Source: Rhodobacteraceae bacterium QY30
GTDB lineage: Bacteria > Pseudomonadota > Alphaproteobacteria > Rhodobacterales > Rhodobacteraceae
Direction: 5' to 3'
DNA length: 64,000 nt
NCBI GenBank assembly: GCA_002356635.1
Contig: CP023454.1
Span: 2,526,501-2,590,500, forward strand
Of this stretch, positions 54,452 through 63,429 are shown one piece after another. Both the position numbers and the translations under genes were made by a program. The first letter of the stretch is position 1; each line of letters begins with the position of its first letter. The notes beneath the pieces were generated by a model that saw only the letters and a program-made list of their open reading frames with translations, was not told where the DNA came from and ran no database searches.

Positions 54452-55483
54452 ATGAAGACGATCCTGCGCGCACTTCGGGGCGAAACACTGCCGACCCCGC
54501 CGATCTGGATGATGCGCCAGGCCGGGCGCTACCTGCCCGAATATCGCGCGACGCGGGCGCAGGCGGGGGATTTCCTGAAGCTGTGCTACAACCCCGAACT
54601 GGCGGCGGAAGTCACGCTGCAACCGATCCGCCGCTATGGGTTTGATGCGGCGATCCTGTTCGCCGACATCCTGCTGATCGCGCAGGCGCTGGGGGCCGAG
54701 TTGTGGTTCGAGACCGGCGAGGGCCCGCGGCTGTCCACCATCACCGGACCCGATGGCCTGCGGGCGTTGAAGGGCAAGGATGACATCCACGCCACGCTGG
54801 GGCCGGTCTATGAAACGGTCCGCATCCTGTCGCGGGAACTGCCGCGCGAAACCACGCTGATCGGCTTCGCCGGGGCGCCCTGGACGGTGGCCACCTACAT
54901 GATCGCCGGGCGCGGCACGCCCGACCAGGGACCGGCGCACGCACTGAAGTCGGCGGACCGGGCGACGTTCGAGGCGCTGATCGACCTGCTGACCGAGGCG
55001 ACGATCGAATACCTGTCCGCCCAGGTCGAGGCCGGGGCCGAGGTCATCAAGCTGTTCGACAGCTGGGCCGGATCGCTGAAAGGCGCGGATTTCGACGACT
55101 TTGCCCTTCAACCCGCGAAACGCATCATTGCGGCGCTGAAGGCCCGTCACCCCGGCCTGCCGATCATTGCCTTCCCGCGTGAGGCGAAGGAACGCTACGA
55201 AGGCTTTGCCCGCGCGACGGGGGCGGATTGCGTGGCGCTGGACAATTCCGTCGATGCGGCCTGGGCGGCCGCGCATGTACAGGTGGATGGTTGCGTGCAG
55301 GGCAACCTGACGCCTCATCATCTGGTCACGGGCGGCCAGCCGCTGGTCGACGCCACGCGCGAAATCGTCCGGGCCTTCTCGGGCGGGCCGCACATCTTCA
55401 ACCTGGGCCACGGCATCACGCCCGACGCCGATCCCGAAAACGTGCGGCTGATGATCGAGACGGTCCGGGGCGCAGCGGCCTGA
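54452..55483 (+). CDS. hemE: Uroporphyrinogen decarboxylase
   Basis: 343 residues. It decarboxylates the four acetate side chains of uroporphyrinogen III. The N-terminal signature [17 protein letters not shown] and [12 protein letters not shown] are intact, with [22 protein letters not shown] and [16 protein letters not shown] further on. GGAAGGGGG precedes ATG 54452. It faces hemC across a shared control region, an arrangement common in Rhodobacterales. Confidence 0.97.
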   Translation: MKTILRALRGETLPTPPIWMMRQAGRYLPEYRATRAQAGDFLKLCYNPELAAEVTLQPIRRYGFDAAILFADILLIAQALGAELWFETGEGPRLSTITGPDGLRALKGKDDIHATLGPVYETVRILSRELPRETTLIGFAGAPWTVATYMIAGRGTPDQGPAHALKSADRATFEALIDLLTEATIEYLSAQVEAGAEVIKLFDSWAGSLKGADFDDFALQPAKRIIAALKARHPGLPIIAFPREAKERYEGFARATGADCVALDNSVDAAWAAAHVQVDGCVQGNLTPHHLVTGGQPLVDATREIVRAFSGGPHIFNLGHGITPDADPENVRLMIETVRGAAA

Positions 55484-55510
55484 GCCATCCGCCCGCTGCA
55501 TGGCCGGGCT

Positions 55511-55530
55511 GTGCGCCAAGATAGGTCAGG
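55511..55530 (-). repeat. Copy of a dispersed intergenic motif
   Basis: On the minus strand: CCTGACCTATCTTG followed by GCGCAC. It resembles 23070-23091 over the ATCTTGGC core only. It is the weakest of the four copies. Confidence 0.25.
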
Positions 55531-55534
55531 CCAA

Positions 55535-55540
55535 TTGACA
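55535..55540 (+). promoter_or_regulatory. Candidate -35 box upstream of the aminotransferase
   Basis: A perfect TTGACA lies 51 bases before ATG 55592. The -10 position (55558-55563, CAATGT) is weak, so this is only a candidate promoter. Confidence 0.35.
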
Positions 55541-55591
55541 TACTGCGCCGCCGGACCCAATGTCGCGCGCATCGACACGCATGGGGGAACA

Positions 55592-56800
55592 ATGGACTGG
55601 TCCAAAATCCTTGCCGGGCGCATGGGGCGCATGAAGGCATCCGAGATCCGAGAACTTCTGAAGCTGCTGGACCAGCCCGAGATCATTTCCTTCGCGGGCG
55701 GCATCCCCGATCCGGCGCTGTTTCCTGCTGCGGCGTTCCGCGATGCCTATGGGCAGGCGTTGGCCGACGGCAGCGCAGGCACCGCGCTGCAATATTCGGT
55801 CAGCGAGGGGAACCGGTCACTTCGGGACTGGATCGCCGGAGAGATGTCTGCACTGGGAATTCCCTGCGATGCCGACAACATCCTGATCACCTCGGGCTCG
55901 CAGCAGGCGCTGGACTACCTGGGCAAGCTCATGCTTTCGCCCGGCGATACGGCACTGGTCGGATGGCCCACCTATCTGGGGGCGCTGGGGGCCTTCAACG
56001 CCTATGAACCGCGCTACGCCCGGCTGGATCCTTTGGGCAACCGCGATGCGGCAGAGATCCGCGCCGAGGCCGAGGCAGCGGGCGGGCGCGTCAAGTTTGC
56101 CTACCTGTCCGCGGATTTCGCCAACCCGACCGGCGTCACCATCGACCGGACCCAGCGCGAGGCACTGATCGACCTGGCCGATGCGCTGGACATCGCGATC
56201 ATCGAGGATGCCGCCTACCAGACCCTGCGCTACAATGGCGAAGCGATCCCGCCCATCCTGGCATTGGAAATCGCCCGGAAGGGCAGCATCGAGGACTGCC
56301 GCACGATCTACAGCGGGTCGTTCTCCAAGTCCCTGGCGCCGGGCTTGCGTGTGGGCTGGGTCTGCGCGGCAAAGCCGGTGATTTCGCGCCTTGTGCTGAT
56401 GAAGCAGGCGGCCGACCTGCATTCGCCGACCATCAACCAGACCGTCACCGACATCGTGGCGCGGAAGGTGTTCGCGTCCCATGTCGCCCACCTGCGCGAG
56501 GTCTATTCGGCGCGGCGCGACCACATGCTGGCGGCGCTGGCACGCGAGATGCCCGAGGGGGTCAGCTGGACGCGGCCCGAAGGTGGCATGTTCATCTGGC
56601 TGACGCTGCCCGAGGGAGTGGACGCCGCCGACCTGCTGGCGAAGGCTCTTCGCACCGAGAAGGTGGCTTTCGTGCCGGGGCGCGCCTTCTTCGCCGACGG
56701 ATCGAACGGCAACACCCTGCGGCTGAGCTTTGCCTGCACCGATGCGGCGACCATCGACGAAGGCATCGCGCGGCTGGGCCGGGCGATCCGGCAGTCCTAG
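55592..56800 (+). CDS. PLP-dependent aminotransferase (LysN/MocR-like, class I fold)
   Basis: 402 residues. The N-terminal ISFAGGIPDPALFPA and the PLP-lysine segment YSGSFSKSLAPGLRVGW are typical of 2-aminoadipate/branched-chain and aromatic aminotransferases of the LysN group. There is no N-terminal GntR domain, so it is a free enzyme. ITSGSQQALDYLGKL and LSADFANPTGVTID are the cofactor-contact blocks. The substrate is unresolved. GGGGGA precedes ATG 55592. An EamA transporter gene follows 27 bases downstream, possibly exporting a related amino acid. Confidence 0.9.
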   Translation: MDWSKILAGRMGRMKASEIRELLKLLDQPEIISFAGGIPDPALFPAAAFRDAYGQALADGSAGTALQYSVSEGNRSLRDWIAGEMSALGIPCDADNILITSGSQQALDYLGKLMLSPGDTALVGWPTYLGALGAFNAYEPRYARLDPLGNRDAAEIRAEAEAAGGRVKFAYLSADFANPTGVTIDRTQREALIDLADALDIAIIEDAAYQTLRYNGEAIPPILALEIARKGSIEDCRTIYSGSFSKSLAPGLRVGWVCAAKPVISRLVLMKQAADLHSPTINQTVTDIVARKVFASHVAHLREVYSARRDHMLAALAREMPEGVSWTRPEGGMFIWLTLPEGVDAADLLAKALRTEKVAFVPGRAFFADGSNGNTLRLSFACTDAATIDEGIARLGRAIRQS

Positions 56801-56827
56801 GCGCGCGGCAGACGGGGGATCGGAACC

Positions 56828-57721
56828 TTGGGCTGGCTCTTCGCCACATTGATCGCCGCCGCGGCGCAGACGGCGCGAAACGCCACACAGGCGCGGCTGA
56901 CCTCGGAAATCGGCACGGTCGGTGCAACCCAGGTGCGGTTCCTCTTTGGCCTGCCCTTCGCGGCGCTCTTCCTCATGATCGTCCGGCTGGCCGAGGGGCG
57001 CCCGGTGCCGGTCATGTCGGGTACCGCGCTCGCCTTCACCGCGACGGGGGCGGTGACGCAGATCATGGGCACCGCGCTGATGCTGTGGCTGATGAAGGCC
57101 CGGTCGTTTTCCGTCATCACCGCCTGGCTCAAGACCGAGCCGGTGATGGTGGCCCTGATCGGGGCGGTCGCGCTTGGCGATCACCTGAGCGCGCCTTCGA
57201 TGGCGGCCATCGCGGTGGCGACGCTGGGCGTCGTCATCATGGCGGTGAAGCCCGGCGGGGGTGCAGCCTTGTGGCGCGAAACCGGCGCGGCAGGTCTGGG
57301 CATCCTGGCGGGTGTGCTTTTCGGCGCCTCGGCCATCGGCTTTCGCGGCGGAATCACCCACCTGCCCGAAGGTGGCTTCCTGATGCGCGCCACCACCACG
57401 CTGGTCTGGAGCCTCGGCCTGCAAACGCTGATGTTGGCGGTGTGGCTGGTGATCTTCGACCGGAGGGCGCTTCTGGCCTCATTCCGGGTCTGGCGGCAGT
57501 CGCTGGGGGCCGGGTTCCTTGGGGCCTTTGCGTCGCAGTTCTGGTTCATCGGTTTTTCGCTGACCTCGGCGGCCAATGTCCGCACCGTGGCGCTGGTCGA
57601 AGTGATCTTCGCGCAAATCGTTTCGCGCCGGATCTTCCGGCAGGCGACCGATCGGCGGCAGCTTCTGGGCATGGCGGTGCTGTTGGCCGGGGTGGCTCTG
57701 CTGTTGCAGGTCACGCGATAG
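56828..57721 (+). CDS. EamA/DMT family transporter
   Basis: 297 residues with ten hydrophobic helices in two repeats; ARLTSEIGTVGATQVRFLFG opens the first and FASQFWFIGFSLTSAANVRTV lies in the second. The start is TTG 56828, with GGGGGAT eight bases upstream. It follows the aminotransferase gene and is probably co-transcribed. It ends two bases before the convergent LysE gene. The substrate is unknown, with an amino acid or metabolite export role typical of the family. Confidence 0.87.
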   Translation: MGWLFATLIAAAAQTARNATQARLTSEIGTVGATQVRFLFGLPFAALFLMIVRLAEGRPVPVMSGTALAFTATGAVTQIMGTALMLWLMKARSFSVITAWLKTEPVMVALIGAVALGDHLSAPSMAAIAVATLGVVIMAVKPGGGAALWRETGAAGLGILAGVLFGASAIGFRGGITHLPEGGFLMRATTTLVWSLGLQTLMLAVWLVIFDRRALLASFRVWRQSLGAGFLGAFASQFWFIGFSLTSAANVRTVALVEVIFAQIVSRRIFRQATDRRQLLGMAVLLAGVALLLQVTR

Positions 57722-57723
57722 GA

Positions 57724-58338
57724 TCAGGACTTCGTCAGAAGCCAGATTGCCACCGCCACCAGAATCACCGCCTGCACCCGGTGCATCCGCGCAGACACTC
57801 CGGGATCGGTCAGCCAGCGCCGCGCGCCACCGGCGGCCATCACGATCGCCACATGCACCGCCGTCGCCACGGCCACGTAGATCGCCGTCAGCACCAGCCC
57901 GCCCGTGACGCCGGCCGCGGGCGGCAGGAAGCCGGGCAGCACGGTGACGTAGAACAGCGCCGCCTTCGGGTTCAGAAGGTTGGTCACCAGCCCGCGGCGA
58001 AAGCCGGTCACCCCGTCCTCTCCGCCGCCGGGCAGGTGATGTGCGGGATTGCCCGCATCGCGCCAGCTTTCAAGGGCCAGCCACAGCAGGTATCCGACCC
58101 CCAGCGCATGAACCGCCACATAGGCCCCCGGCCATGCGGTCATCAGGACGGCAAGCCCCGTTGCCGCCAGAACGCCCTGGACGGCAAGACCAAGCCCGAT
58201 TCCGGCAACTGCGGCCCAGCCGGTGGTCCGCCCGGCGGTGGCGGTCAGAAGCGCCAGCCAGGCCATGTTCGGACCGGGCGTCAGTTCGATGGCGATCGAG
58301 GTCACCAGGAAGGACAGAAGCAGGTCAAGCTCCGGCAC
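57724..58338 (-). CDS. LysE/RhtB family translocator
   Basis: 204 residues with about six hydrophobic helices. The N-terminal segment FLVTSIAIELTPGPNMAWLA carries the family's conserved Pro-Gly-Pro-Asn. FRRGLVTNLLNPKAALFYVTVLP is the second conserved block. LysE/RhtB proteins export basic amino acids, threonine or homoserine lactones. It lies nine bases after hemF on the same strand. Confidence 0.93.
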   Translation of the reverse strand: MPELDLLLSFLVTSIAIELTPGPNMAWLALLTATAGRTTGWAAVAGIGLGLAVQGVLAATGLAVLMTAWPGAYVAVHALGVGYLLWLALESWRDAGNPAHHLPGGGEDGVTGFRRGLVTNLLNPKAALFYVTVLPGFLPPAAGVTGGLVLTAIYVAVATAVHVAIVMAAGGARRWLTDPGVSARMHRVQAVILVAVAIWLLTKS

Positions 58339-58347
58339 CGCTTTCCC

Positions 58348-59241
58348 TCAGATCCACTTCGCCAGGGGCGGCAGGCTCATCAGCACGGCATTCGCGTCAT
58401 GCCCGGTTTCGAGCCCGAACTTCGTGCCGCGGTCGTAGACCAGGTTGTATTCGGCATAAAGGCCGCGATGGACCAGCTGCGCGTCCTTGTCGGCTTCCGT
58501 CCAGGGCAGTTCGCGGCGGCGGTCGGTGATGGGAACGAAGGCGGGCAGGAAGGCGCGGCCCACATCTTGCGTGAAGGCAAAATCCGCCTCCCAGTCGCCG
58601 GTGTTCAGGTCATCGTAGAAGATCCCGCCAACGCCCCGCGCCCGGCCCCGGTGGGGGATGAAGAAATAGTCATCGGCCCAGGCCTTGAAGCGGTGATAAT
58701 AGTCCGGCGCGTGCAGGTCGCAGGCGGCGCGGAGGGCGGCGTGGAAATGCGCGGTGTCGTCGTCGTATTCGATGCAGGGGTTCAGGTCCGCCCCACCGCC
58801 GAACCACCAGGCATGGGGGGTCCAGAACATGCGGGTGTTCATGTGGACGGCCGGCGTATGGGGGTTTTGCATGTGGCCGACCAGGCTGATCCCGCTGGCC
58901 CAGAAGCGCGGGTCGCTGTCCATTCCGGGCACTCCCCGCGCCGCCATCGCGCGCTGTGCCCGTTCACCCAGGCGGCCATGCACGGTCGAGATGTTGACGC
59001 CGACCTTCTCGAACACCCGGCCGCCGCGCATCACGCTCATCAATCCGCCGCCCGCGTCGCTGCCGTCGTCGGCCGCACGGCGAGTCGGCGTCACCTCGAA
59101 ACGGCCGACGGGGCGGCTGGCGAAGGGACCGGTCTGCTGGCGGTCCTCCAGCGCCTCGAACGCGGCGACGATGTCGTCACGCAGGCTGCGGAACCAGTTG
59201 GCGGCGCGGGTCTTTTCGCTGTCGAACGCGGTATCGGTCAT
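58348..59241 (-). CDS. hemF: Coproporphyrinogen III oxidase, aerobic
   Basis: 297 residues. It is the oxygen-dependent decarboxylase of heme synthesis. Motifs: WFRSLRDDIVAAFEALE, ISLVGHMQNPHTPAVHMN, TRMFWTPHAWWFGGGADLNP, and RGVGGIFYDDLNTGDWE. Length is standard. It lies 4 kb from hemE and hemC, part of a loose heme neighbourhood with no other heme genes. No FNR-type box was seen upstream. It diverges from the tandem lipoprotein genes. Confidence 0.97.
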   Translation of the reverse strand: MTDTAFDSEKTRAANWFRSLRDDIVAAFEALEDRQQTGPFASRPVGRFEVTPTRRAADDGSDAGGGLMSVMRGGRVFEKVGVNISTVHGRLGERAQRAMAARGVPGMDSDPRFWASGISLVGHMQNPHTPAVHMNTRMFWTPHAWWFGGGADLNPCIEYDDDTAHFHAALRAACDLHAPDYYHRFKAWADDYFFIPHRGRARGVGGIFYDDLNTGDWEADFAFTQDVGRAFLPAFVPITDRRRELPWTEADKDAQLVHRGLYAEYNLVYDRGTKFGLETGHDANAVLMSLPPLAKWI

Positions 59242-59478
59242 TCTTGGCCCTCCGGTCTTGTCCAGACGGACTTATCAGCCGCGACCCCGGGCTGCCAGAT
59301 GGAAGCACGGCGCGGAGCGAAGGGCCGGTGCAACCGCCGTCACAAGACGATCGGTCCCGGCGGCCCCCTTTCCCGCGGCTTTGCGGCGCGGCGGCACCGA
59401 AACCCCTTTCCCCTGCCCCCCCAGACGCTATCCTGTAGGCTGACCGCGGCCATCCGCCGCGCCCGCCACGAGAACCCC

Positions 59479-59829
59479 ATGCGCGTCCTTCTACCCCTGC
59501 TGCTTCTGCCCGCCCTTGCCGCCTGCACCCCGCCCGGCCCCACCTGCCGCGTGGGGCCCGAGATGCGGACGATCAATCAACTGATCGCCGAAACGCAAGG
59601 CAACCTTGACCGGGGCTATGTCCTGGTGCCGGCCTCGGGTCCGGGGGTGGACATGTGCCTGCACGGGGGAAACTGGGGTCTTGGCCTGTCGATCTGCACG
59701 GATCGCACCGCGCGCGACAAGCCCGTGGCCATCGACGCCGCCGCGGAACGGCGCAAGCTGGCCGGGCTGAAATCGCGCAGGATTCAGTTGCAGCGGCAGA
59801 TGGAAAGCGATCCGGTCTGCCAACCCTGA
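59479..59829 (+). CDS. Cysteine-rich lipoprotein, first of a tandem pair
   Basis: 116 residues. The N-terminal signal RVLLPLLLLPALAAC ends in a lipobox. The mature part has NQLIAETQGNLDRGYVLV, a mid-protein MCLHGG, SICTDRTARDKPVAIDAAAERRKL, and a C-terminal VCQP. Cys positions and the GNL-RGY and P-AID blocks match the next gene, so they are paralogues. No domain is recognised; an envelope location is likely. It may be co-transcribed with the second copy, 15 bases away. Confidence 0.75.
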   Translation: MRVLLPLLLLPALAACTPPGPTCRVGPEMRTINQLIAETQGNLDRGYVLVPASGPGVDMCLHGGNWGLGLSICTDRTARDKPVAIDAAAERRKLAGLKSRRIQLQRQMESDPVCQP

Positions 59830-59844
59830 GGAGGAGTGCCCGTG

Positions 59845-60276
59845 ATGTCCCTTCGTTCCCTTGCCCCCCTGAAGGCCACGCCGCTGATGGCGCTGGCGCT
59901 GCTGGCCGCCTGCGGCACGCCCCAGGAACAGTGCATCGCCCAGAACACCCGCGATCTGCGGGTACTGGACCGCTTGATCACCGAGTCGCAGGGCAATCTG
60001 GCGCGCGGCTACGCCTTCGTGGATGTGGAAACCACCCACACCCGCTGGGTCCGCTGCGAACCGCCCACCGTCGAGACTCTGCCCGACGGAACCGTGCGCC
60101 GCGAACCCGGCCGCATGTGCCTGGATGACATCACCGTGACGGAACGCCGGCCGGCCGCGATCGACCTGGGCGCCGAGAAGTCCAAGCTGGTGTCGATGCA
60201 GAAGAAGCGGGCGGAACTGGCCAAGGCGGCCGTGCCGGTGATCGCCGCCTGCAAGCGCGCCTATCCCGAGGGCTGA
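59845..60276 (+). CDS. Cysteine-rich lipoprotein, second of a tandem pair
   Basis: 143 residues. ATG 59845 has GAGGAG eight bases upstream; GTG 59842 is too close. The signal ends LALLAAC. Shared with the upstream copy are DRLITESQGNLARGYAFV, a mid-protein WVRCEPP, MCLDDITVTERRPAAIDLGAEK and a C-terminal Cys near AACKRAY. It is longer, with an added VETLPDGTVRREPG loop. The spacing of Cys suggests conserved disulfides in the periplasm. Function is unknown. Confidence 0.78.
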   Translation: MSLRSLAPLKATPLMALALLAACGTPQEQCIAQNTRDLRVLDRLITESQGNLARGYAFVDVETTHTRWVRCEPPTVETLPDGTVRREPGRMCLDDITVTERRPAAIDLGAEKSKLVSMQKKRAELAKAAVPVIAACKRAYPEG

Positions 60277-60345
60277 GGCCCGGTCACGTCCCCCGGGGAT
60301 CTGGTTTTCGCTTGACCGCGACGCCGCCTCTGGCACAAGGGCGCC

Positions 60346-61389
60346 ATGGCAAGCGGCATCCTGACACTTGATCTCGACGCGGTCACCCGGAACTGGACCG
60401 CTCTTTCCCGCATGGGCGACTGCGAAACGGGCGCGGTCGTCAAGGCCGACGGCTACGGAACCGGCGCGGCACAGGTGGCGCGGGCGCTGGCCCGGGCGGG
60501 CGCCAGGTCCTTCTTCGTGGCGCTGGCTCATGAAGGCGCGGCGCTGCGGCGGGCGCTTGGGGCGGGTCCGTCTATCCATGTCCTCTCCGGGCACATGGCC
60601 GGCGATGCCGATGCCTTGCGCGACCATGACCTGATCCCGATGCTCACCGGCCCCGATCAGGTGGCGCGGCATTTCGAGGCGCTGCCGGACCATGCCTTCG
60701 GCGTGCAGCTTGACACGGGCATGAACCGGCTGGGCCTGAAAGAGGCGGAATGGCAGGCGCTGTCGGACAAGGTGCTGGCCGGGAAGCCCGCCCTTGCGCT
60801 GATGCACCTGGCATGCGCCGATGAACCCGACCACCCGATGAACGCGCGCCAGTTGGCGGTTTTCCACCGGATGACCGACGGGCTTGGCCTGCGCCGCACC
60901 GCTGCGGCCACGGGCGGAATTCTCTTGGGCAAGGACTATCATTTCGACCTGACGCGCCCCGGCATCGGACTTTACGGGGCAGCCCCCTTCGTGGCGGGCG
61001 AACCTGCCGTGCGCCTGTCGCTGCCGGTGATCCAGGTCCGCGACGTGACCGAAGGCGAGACGGTGGGCTATTCCTGCGGCTGGATCGCGCCGGGCAGCCA
61101 TCGGATCGCCACGCTGGCGGCGGGCTATGCGGATGGCATCTTCCGCAGCCTTTCGGGCAAGGCCACGCTGTGGGCCGGGGACACGCCCTGCCCGCTGGTT
61201 GGCCGGGTCTCGATGGACCTGATCACCGTGGACGTCACCCACCTGCCCCAGGTGCCCGACCGGCTGGACCTGATCGGTCCGCATCAGACCGCCGATGACC
61301 TTGCCGCAGTGGCCGGTACCATTGGCTACGAAATCCTGACCGCGCTCGGCCCCCGGTATGAGCGCCGCTACAGCGGGGGCGCGGCATGA
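60346..61389 (+). CDS. alr: Alanine racemase
   Basis: 347 residues. It makes D-alanine for peptidoglycan. The PLP lysine lies in AVVKADGYGTGA, LDTGMNRLGL and GYADGIFRSLSG (catalytic Tyr) are present, and GRVSMDLITVDVT is the C-terminal signature. It leads an operon with an MlaE-like permease (overlap ATGA at 61386-61389) and an MlaF-like ATPase. TTGACC lies upstream, but a matching -10 is weak. Confidence 0.96.
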   Translation: MASGILTLDLDAVTRNWTALSRMGDCETGAVVKADGYGTGAAQVARALARAGARSFFVALAHEGAALRRALGAGPSIHVLSGHMAGDADALRDHDLIPMLTGPDQVARHFEALPDHAFGVQLDTGMNRLGLKEAEWQALSDKVLAGKPALALMHLACADEPDHPMNARQLAVFHRMTDGLGLRRTAAATGGILLGKDYHFDLTRPGIGLYGAAPFVAGEPAVRLSLPVIQVRDVTEGETVGYSCGWIAPGSHRIATLAAGYADGIFRSLSGKATLWAGDTPCPLVGRVSMDLITVDVTHLPQVPDRLDLIGPHQTADDLAAVAGTIGYEILTALGPRYERRYSGGAA

Positions 61390-62174
61390 CCGACGCGCTG
61401 CTTGCGCCCTTGGCCTCGCTGGGTCGGGGAACGCTGATGGCGCTGGCCGCGGTGGGGCGGTTGGCGATCTTTGCGGGTCAGGTGCTGGGCCATCTGGTCC
61501 GCCCGCCCTTCTACGGCCGTGAATTCCTGCTGGCGCTGTTGCAGATCGGCTGGTTCAGCCTGCCGGTCGTCGGCATGACGGCGGTGTTCACCGGCGGCGC
61601 GCTGGCCTTGCAGATCTACGCGGGCGGCGCGCGGTTTTCGGCCGAGTCGGTGGTGCCCTCGATCGTCGCCATCGGCATGACGCGCGAACTGGGTCCGGTT
61701 CTGGGCGGGCTGATGGTGGCGGCGCGGGTGGCCTCCTCGATCGCCGCAGAAATCGGCACCATGAAGGTCACGGAACAGATCGACGCCCTGACGACGCTGT
61801 CGACCAATCCCGTCAAGTACCTGGTCGTGCCGCGTGTCGTGGCGGCCACGCTGGCCGTGCCGGTCCTGGTGGCGGCGGGCGACAGCATCGGGATCATGGG
61901 CGGCTGGCTGGTGGGGATCACACGGCTGGACTTCAACTCGGCCACATACCTGAAGAACACGGCCGATTTCCTGGAAGCCTGGGATGTGGGATCGGGCCTG
62001 GTGAAGGGCGCGGTCTTCGGATTCATCATCGCGCTGATGGGCTGCTACCACGGGATGCAGTCCGGCCGGGGTGCCCAGGGGGTTGGCGCGGCGACGAAAT
62101 CCGCCGTGGTCTCGGCATCGGTCCTGATCCTTGCGGCCAACTACCTGCTGACCGAGATGTTCTTTTCGACATGA
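61386..62174 (+). CDS. MlaE family ABC permease
   Basis: 262 residues with about five helices, the MlaE fold. FSLPVVGMTAVFTGGALALQIY and TRELGPVLGGLMVAARVASSIAAEIGTMKV are its conserved blocks; the EIGTMKVTEQIDAL segment contacts the ATPase. MlaE complexes move phospholipids between membranes. Its start overlaps the alr stop and its stop overlaps the ATPase start. No MlaD (MCE) gene lies within the window, so the periplasmic partner must be elsewhere or absent. Confidence 0.93.
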   Translation: MTDALLAPLASLGRGTLMALAAVGRLAIFAGQVLGHLVRPPFYGREFLLALLQIGWFSLPVVGMTAVFTGGALALQIYAGGARFSAESVVPSIVAIGMTRELGPVLGGLMVAARVASSIAAEIGTMKVTEQIDALTTLSTNPVKYLVVPRVVAATLAVPVLVAAGDSIGIMGGWLVGITRLDFNSATYLKNTADFLEAWDVGSGLVKGAVFGFIIALMGCYHGMQSGRGAQGVGAATKSAVVSASVLILAANYLLTEMFFST

Positions 62175-62917
62175 TCCGGATCGAGGGGCTTCACAAGACC
62201 TTTGGGTCCAATGCGGTGCTGCAAGGCGTGGACCTGTCGGTCGCGCGGGGCGAAAGCCTGGTCATCATCGGCGGATCGGGGACGGGCAAGTCTGTCCTGC
62301 TGAAATGCATCCTGGGGCTGGTGCGCCCGGACCGGGGCCGGATCACCGTGGACGGCCAGCCCGCCACCGTCCCCGCAAGCGAGGCGATGCTGGCCCAGTT
62401 CGGGATGCTGTTCCAGGGCGGCGCGCTGTTCGACAGCCTGCCGGTCTGGCAGAACGTCGCCTTCCGCCTGTTGCGCGGCCACCTGAAGCGCCCGCGGGAC
62501 GAAGCGCGTGCCATTGCCATCGAAAAGCTGCGCCGGGTCGGCCTTGGCCCGAACGTGGCCGACCTGTTCCCCGCCGAACTTTCGGGCGGCATGCAAAAGC
62601 GCGTGGGGCTTGCGCGCGCCATCGCGGCTGAACCGCAGATCATCTTCTTTGACGAACCGACCACGGGGCTTGACCCGATCATGGCCGGTGTCATCAACGA
62701 TCTGATCCGCGAAATCGTGGTCGAGATGGGTGCAACCGCCATGACGATCACCCACGACATGTCTTCGGTCCGGGCGATTGCCGATTCCGTCGCGATGCTG
62801 CACGGCGGCGTCATCCGCTGGACCGGGCCGATCGACGAGATGGACAGCACGCCGGACCCCTATGTGCAGCAGTTCATCCACGGCCGCGCCGAAGGCCCGA
62901 TTGCCGCCATCCGTTGA
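62171..62917 (+). CDS. MlaF-like ABC ATPase
   Basis: 248 residues. Walker A is GGSGTGKSVLL, the signature is LSGGMQKRVGLARA (with GM, typical for MlaF/TTG2A) and Walker B is IIFFDEPTTGLDPI. The Q-loop block FGMLFQGGALFDS also fits. It energises the MlaE-like permease whose stop it overlaps. Together they would act in phospholipid trafficking for the outer membrane. Confidence 0.95.
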   Translation: MIRIEGLHKTFGSNAVLQGVDLSVARGESLVIIGGSGTGKSVLLKCILGLVRPDRGRITVDGQPATVPASEAMLAQFGMLFQGGALFDSLPVWQNVAFRLLRGHLKRPRDEARAIAIEKLRRVGLGPNVADLFPAELSGGMQKRVGLARAIAAEPQIIFFDEPTTGLDPIMAGVINDLIREIVVEMGATAMTITHDMSSVRAIADSVAMLHGGVIRWTGPIDEMDSTPDPYVQQFIHGRAEGPIAAIR

Positions 62918-63024
62918 GCGGGGCACCGCCGTCCACAGGCGCCCGATGACCGTGACGTGATCGGCGCGCCCCGGGAAAGCAGGTATCCTCAGGGCAACTT
63001 CGTCTGGGATAGGCCCCTGGAAAC

Positions 63025-63345
63025 ATGGCGGTGGTCATCTTCATTGTCGTTTTTGCCGCGGTCATCATGACGCCGCCGCTCTTGCTGCTGGGGGTGGTGT
63101 CCCGGCGGCTGATGCGCCTGCGGATCGAAAACCGGCCGCGGCGGGGAATGTGGCTGGCCGCGGGCGGGCTGGTGCTGGTGACATCCTACCAGTCGGCACT
63201 CAGCATGGCGCTTCTGGTCGAGGGCCTGGACGGCGCCGTAAGCCTGGGGCTGCGGCACGTCATCGCGCTGCTCCTGGCCTGGCTTTGCCTGTGCCTGCGG
63301 GTCGCGCTGCGCCCCTGGCGCCGGATGCGGCGGCTGGGAACCTGA
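63025..63345 (+). CDS. Three-helix small membrane protein of unknown function
   Basis: 106 residues. Hydrophobic helices at about residues 1-25, 43-65 and 75-95, with the Arg-rich loop RRLMRLRIENRPRRG between the first two and a basic C-terminal tail (WRRMRRLG). ATG 63025 follows a weak ribosome site. It is transcribed in the direction of radA, 85 bases before it. No family is recognised. Confidence 0.65.
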   Translation: MAVVIFIVVFAAVIMTPPLLLLGVVSRRLMRLRIENRPRRGMWLAAGGLVLVTSYQSALSMALLVEGLDGAVSLGLRHVIALLLAWLCLCLRVALRPWRRMRRLGT

Positions 63346-63429
63346 GGAAGGCCGTTGATCCGGCCGCCGCTGGACCGAGGGCTTGCGCAACCGCTTGCTG
63401 CCCGCGCGGCCATCGGGCAGGAAGGCGGC

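Noticed and set aside
57085-59478. Plus-strand open frame continuous with the first tandem lipoprotein
   Set aside because: It crosses the real genes for the EamA, LysE and HemF proteins; only its last 117 codons, from ATG 59479, carry a lipoprotein signal and are kept.
62952-62960. GTGACGTGA identical to part of the merR operator cluster
   Set aside because: It is a single half-site with no dyad and no link to lipid genes; a chance match is possible at this length.
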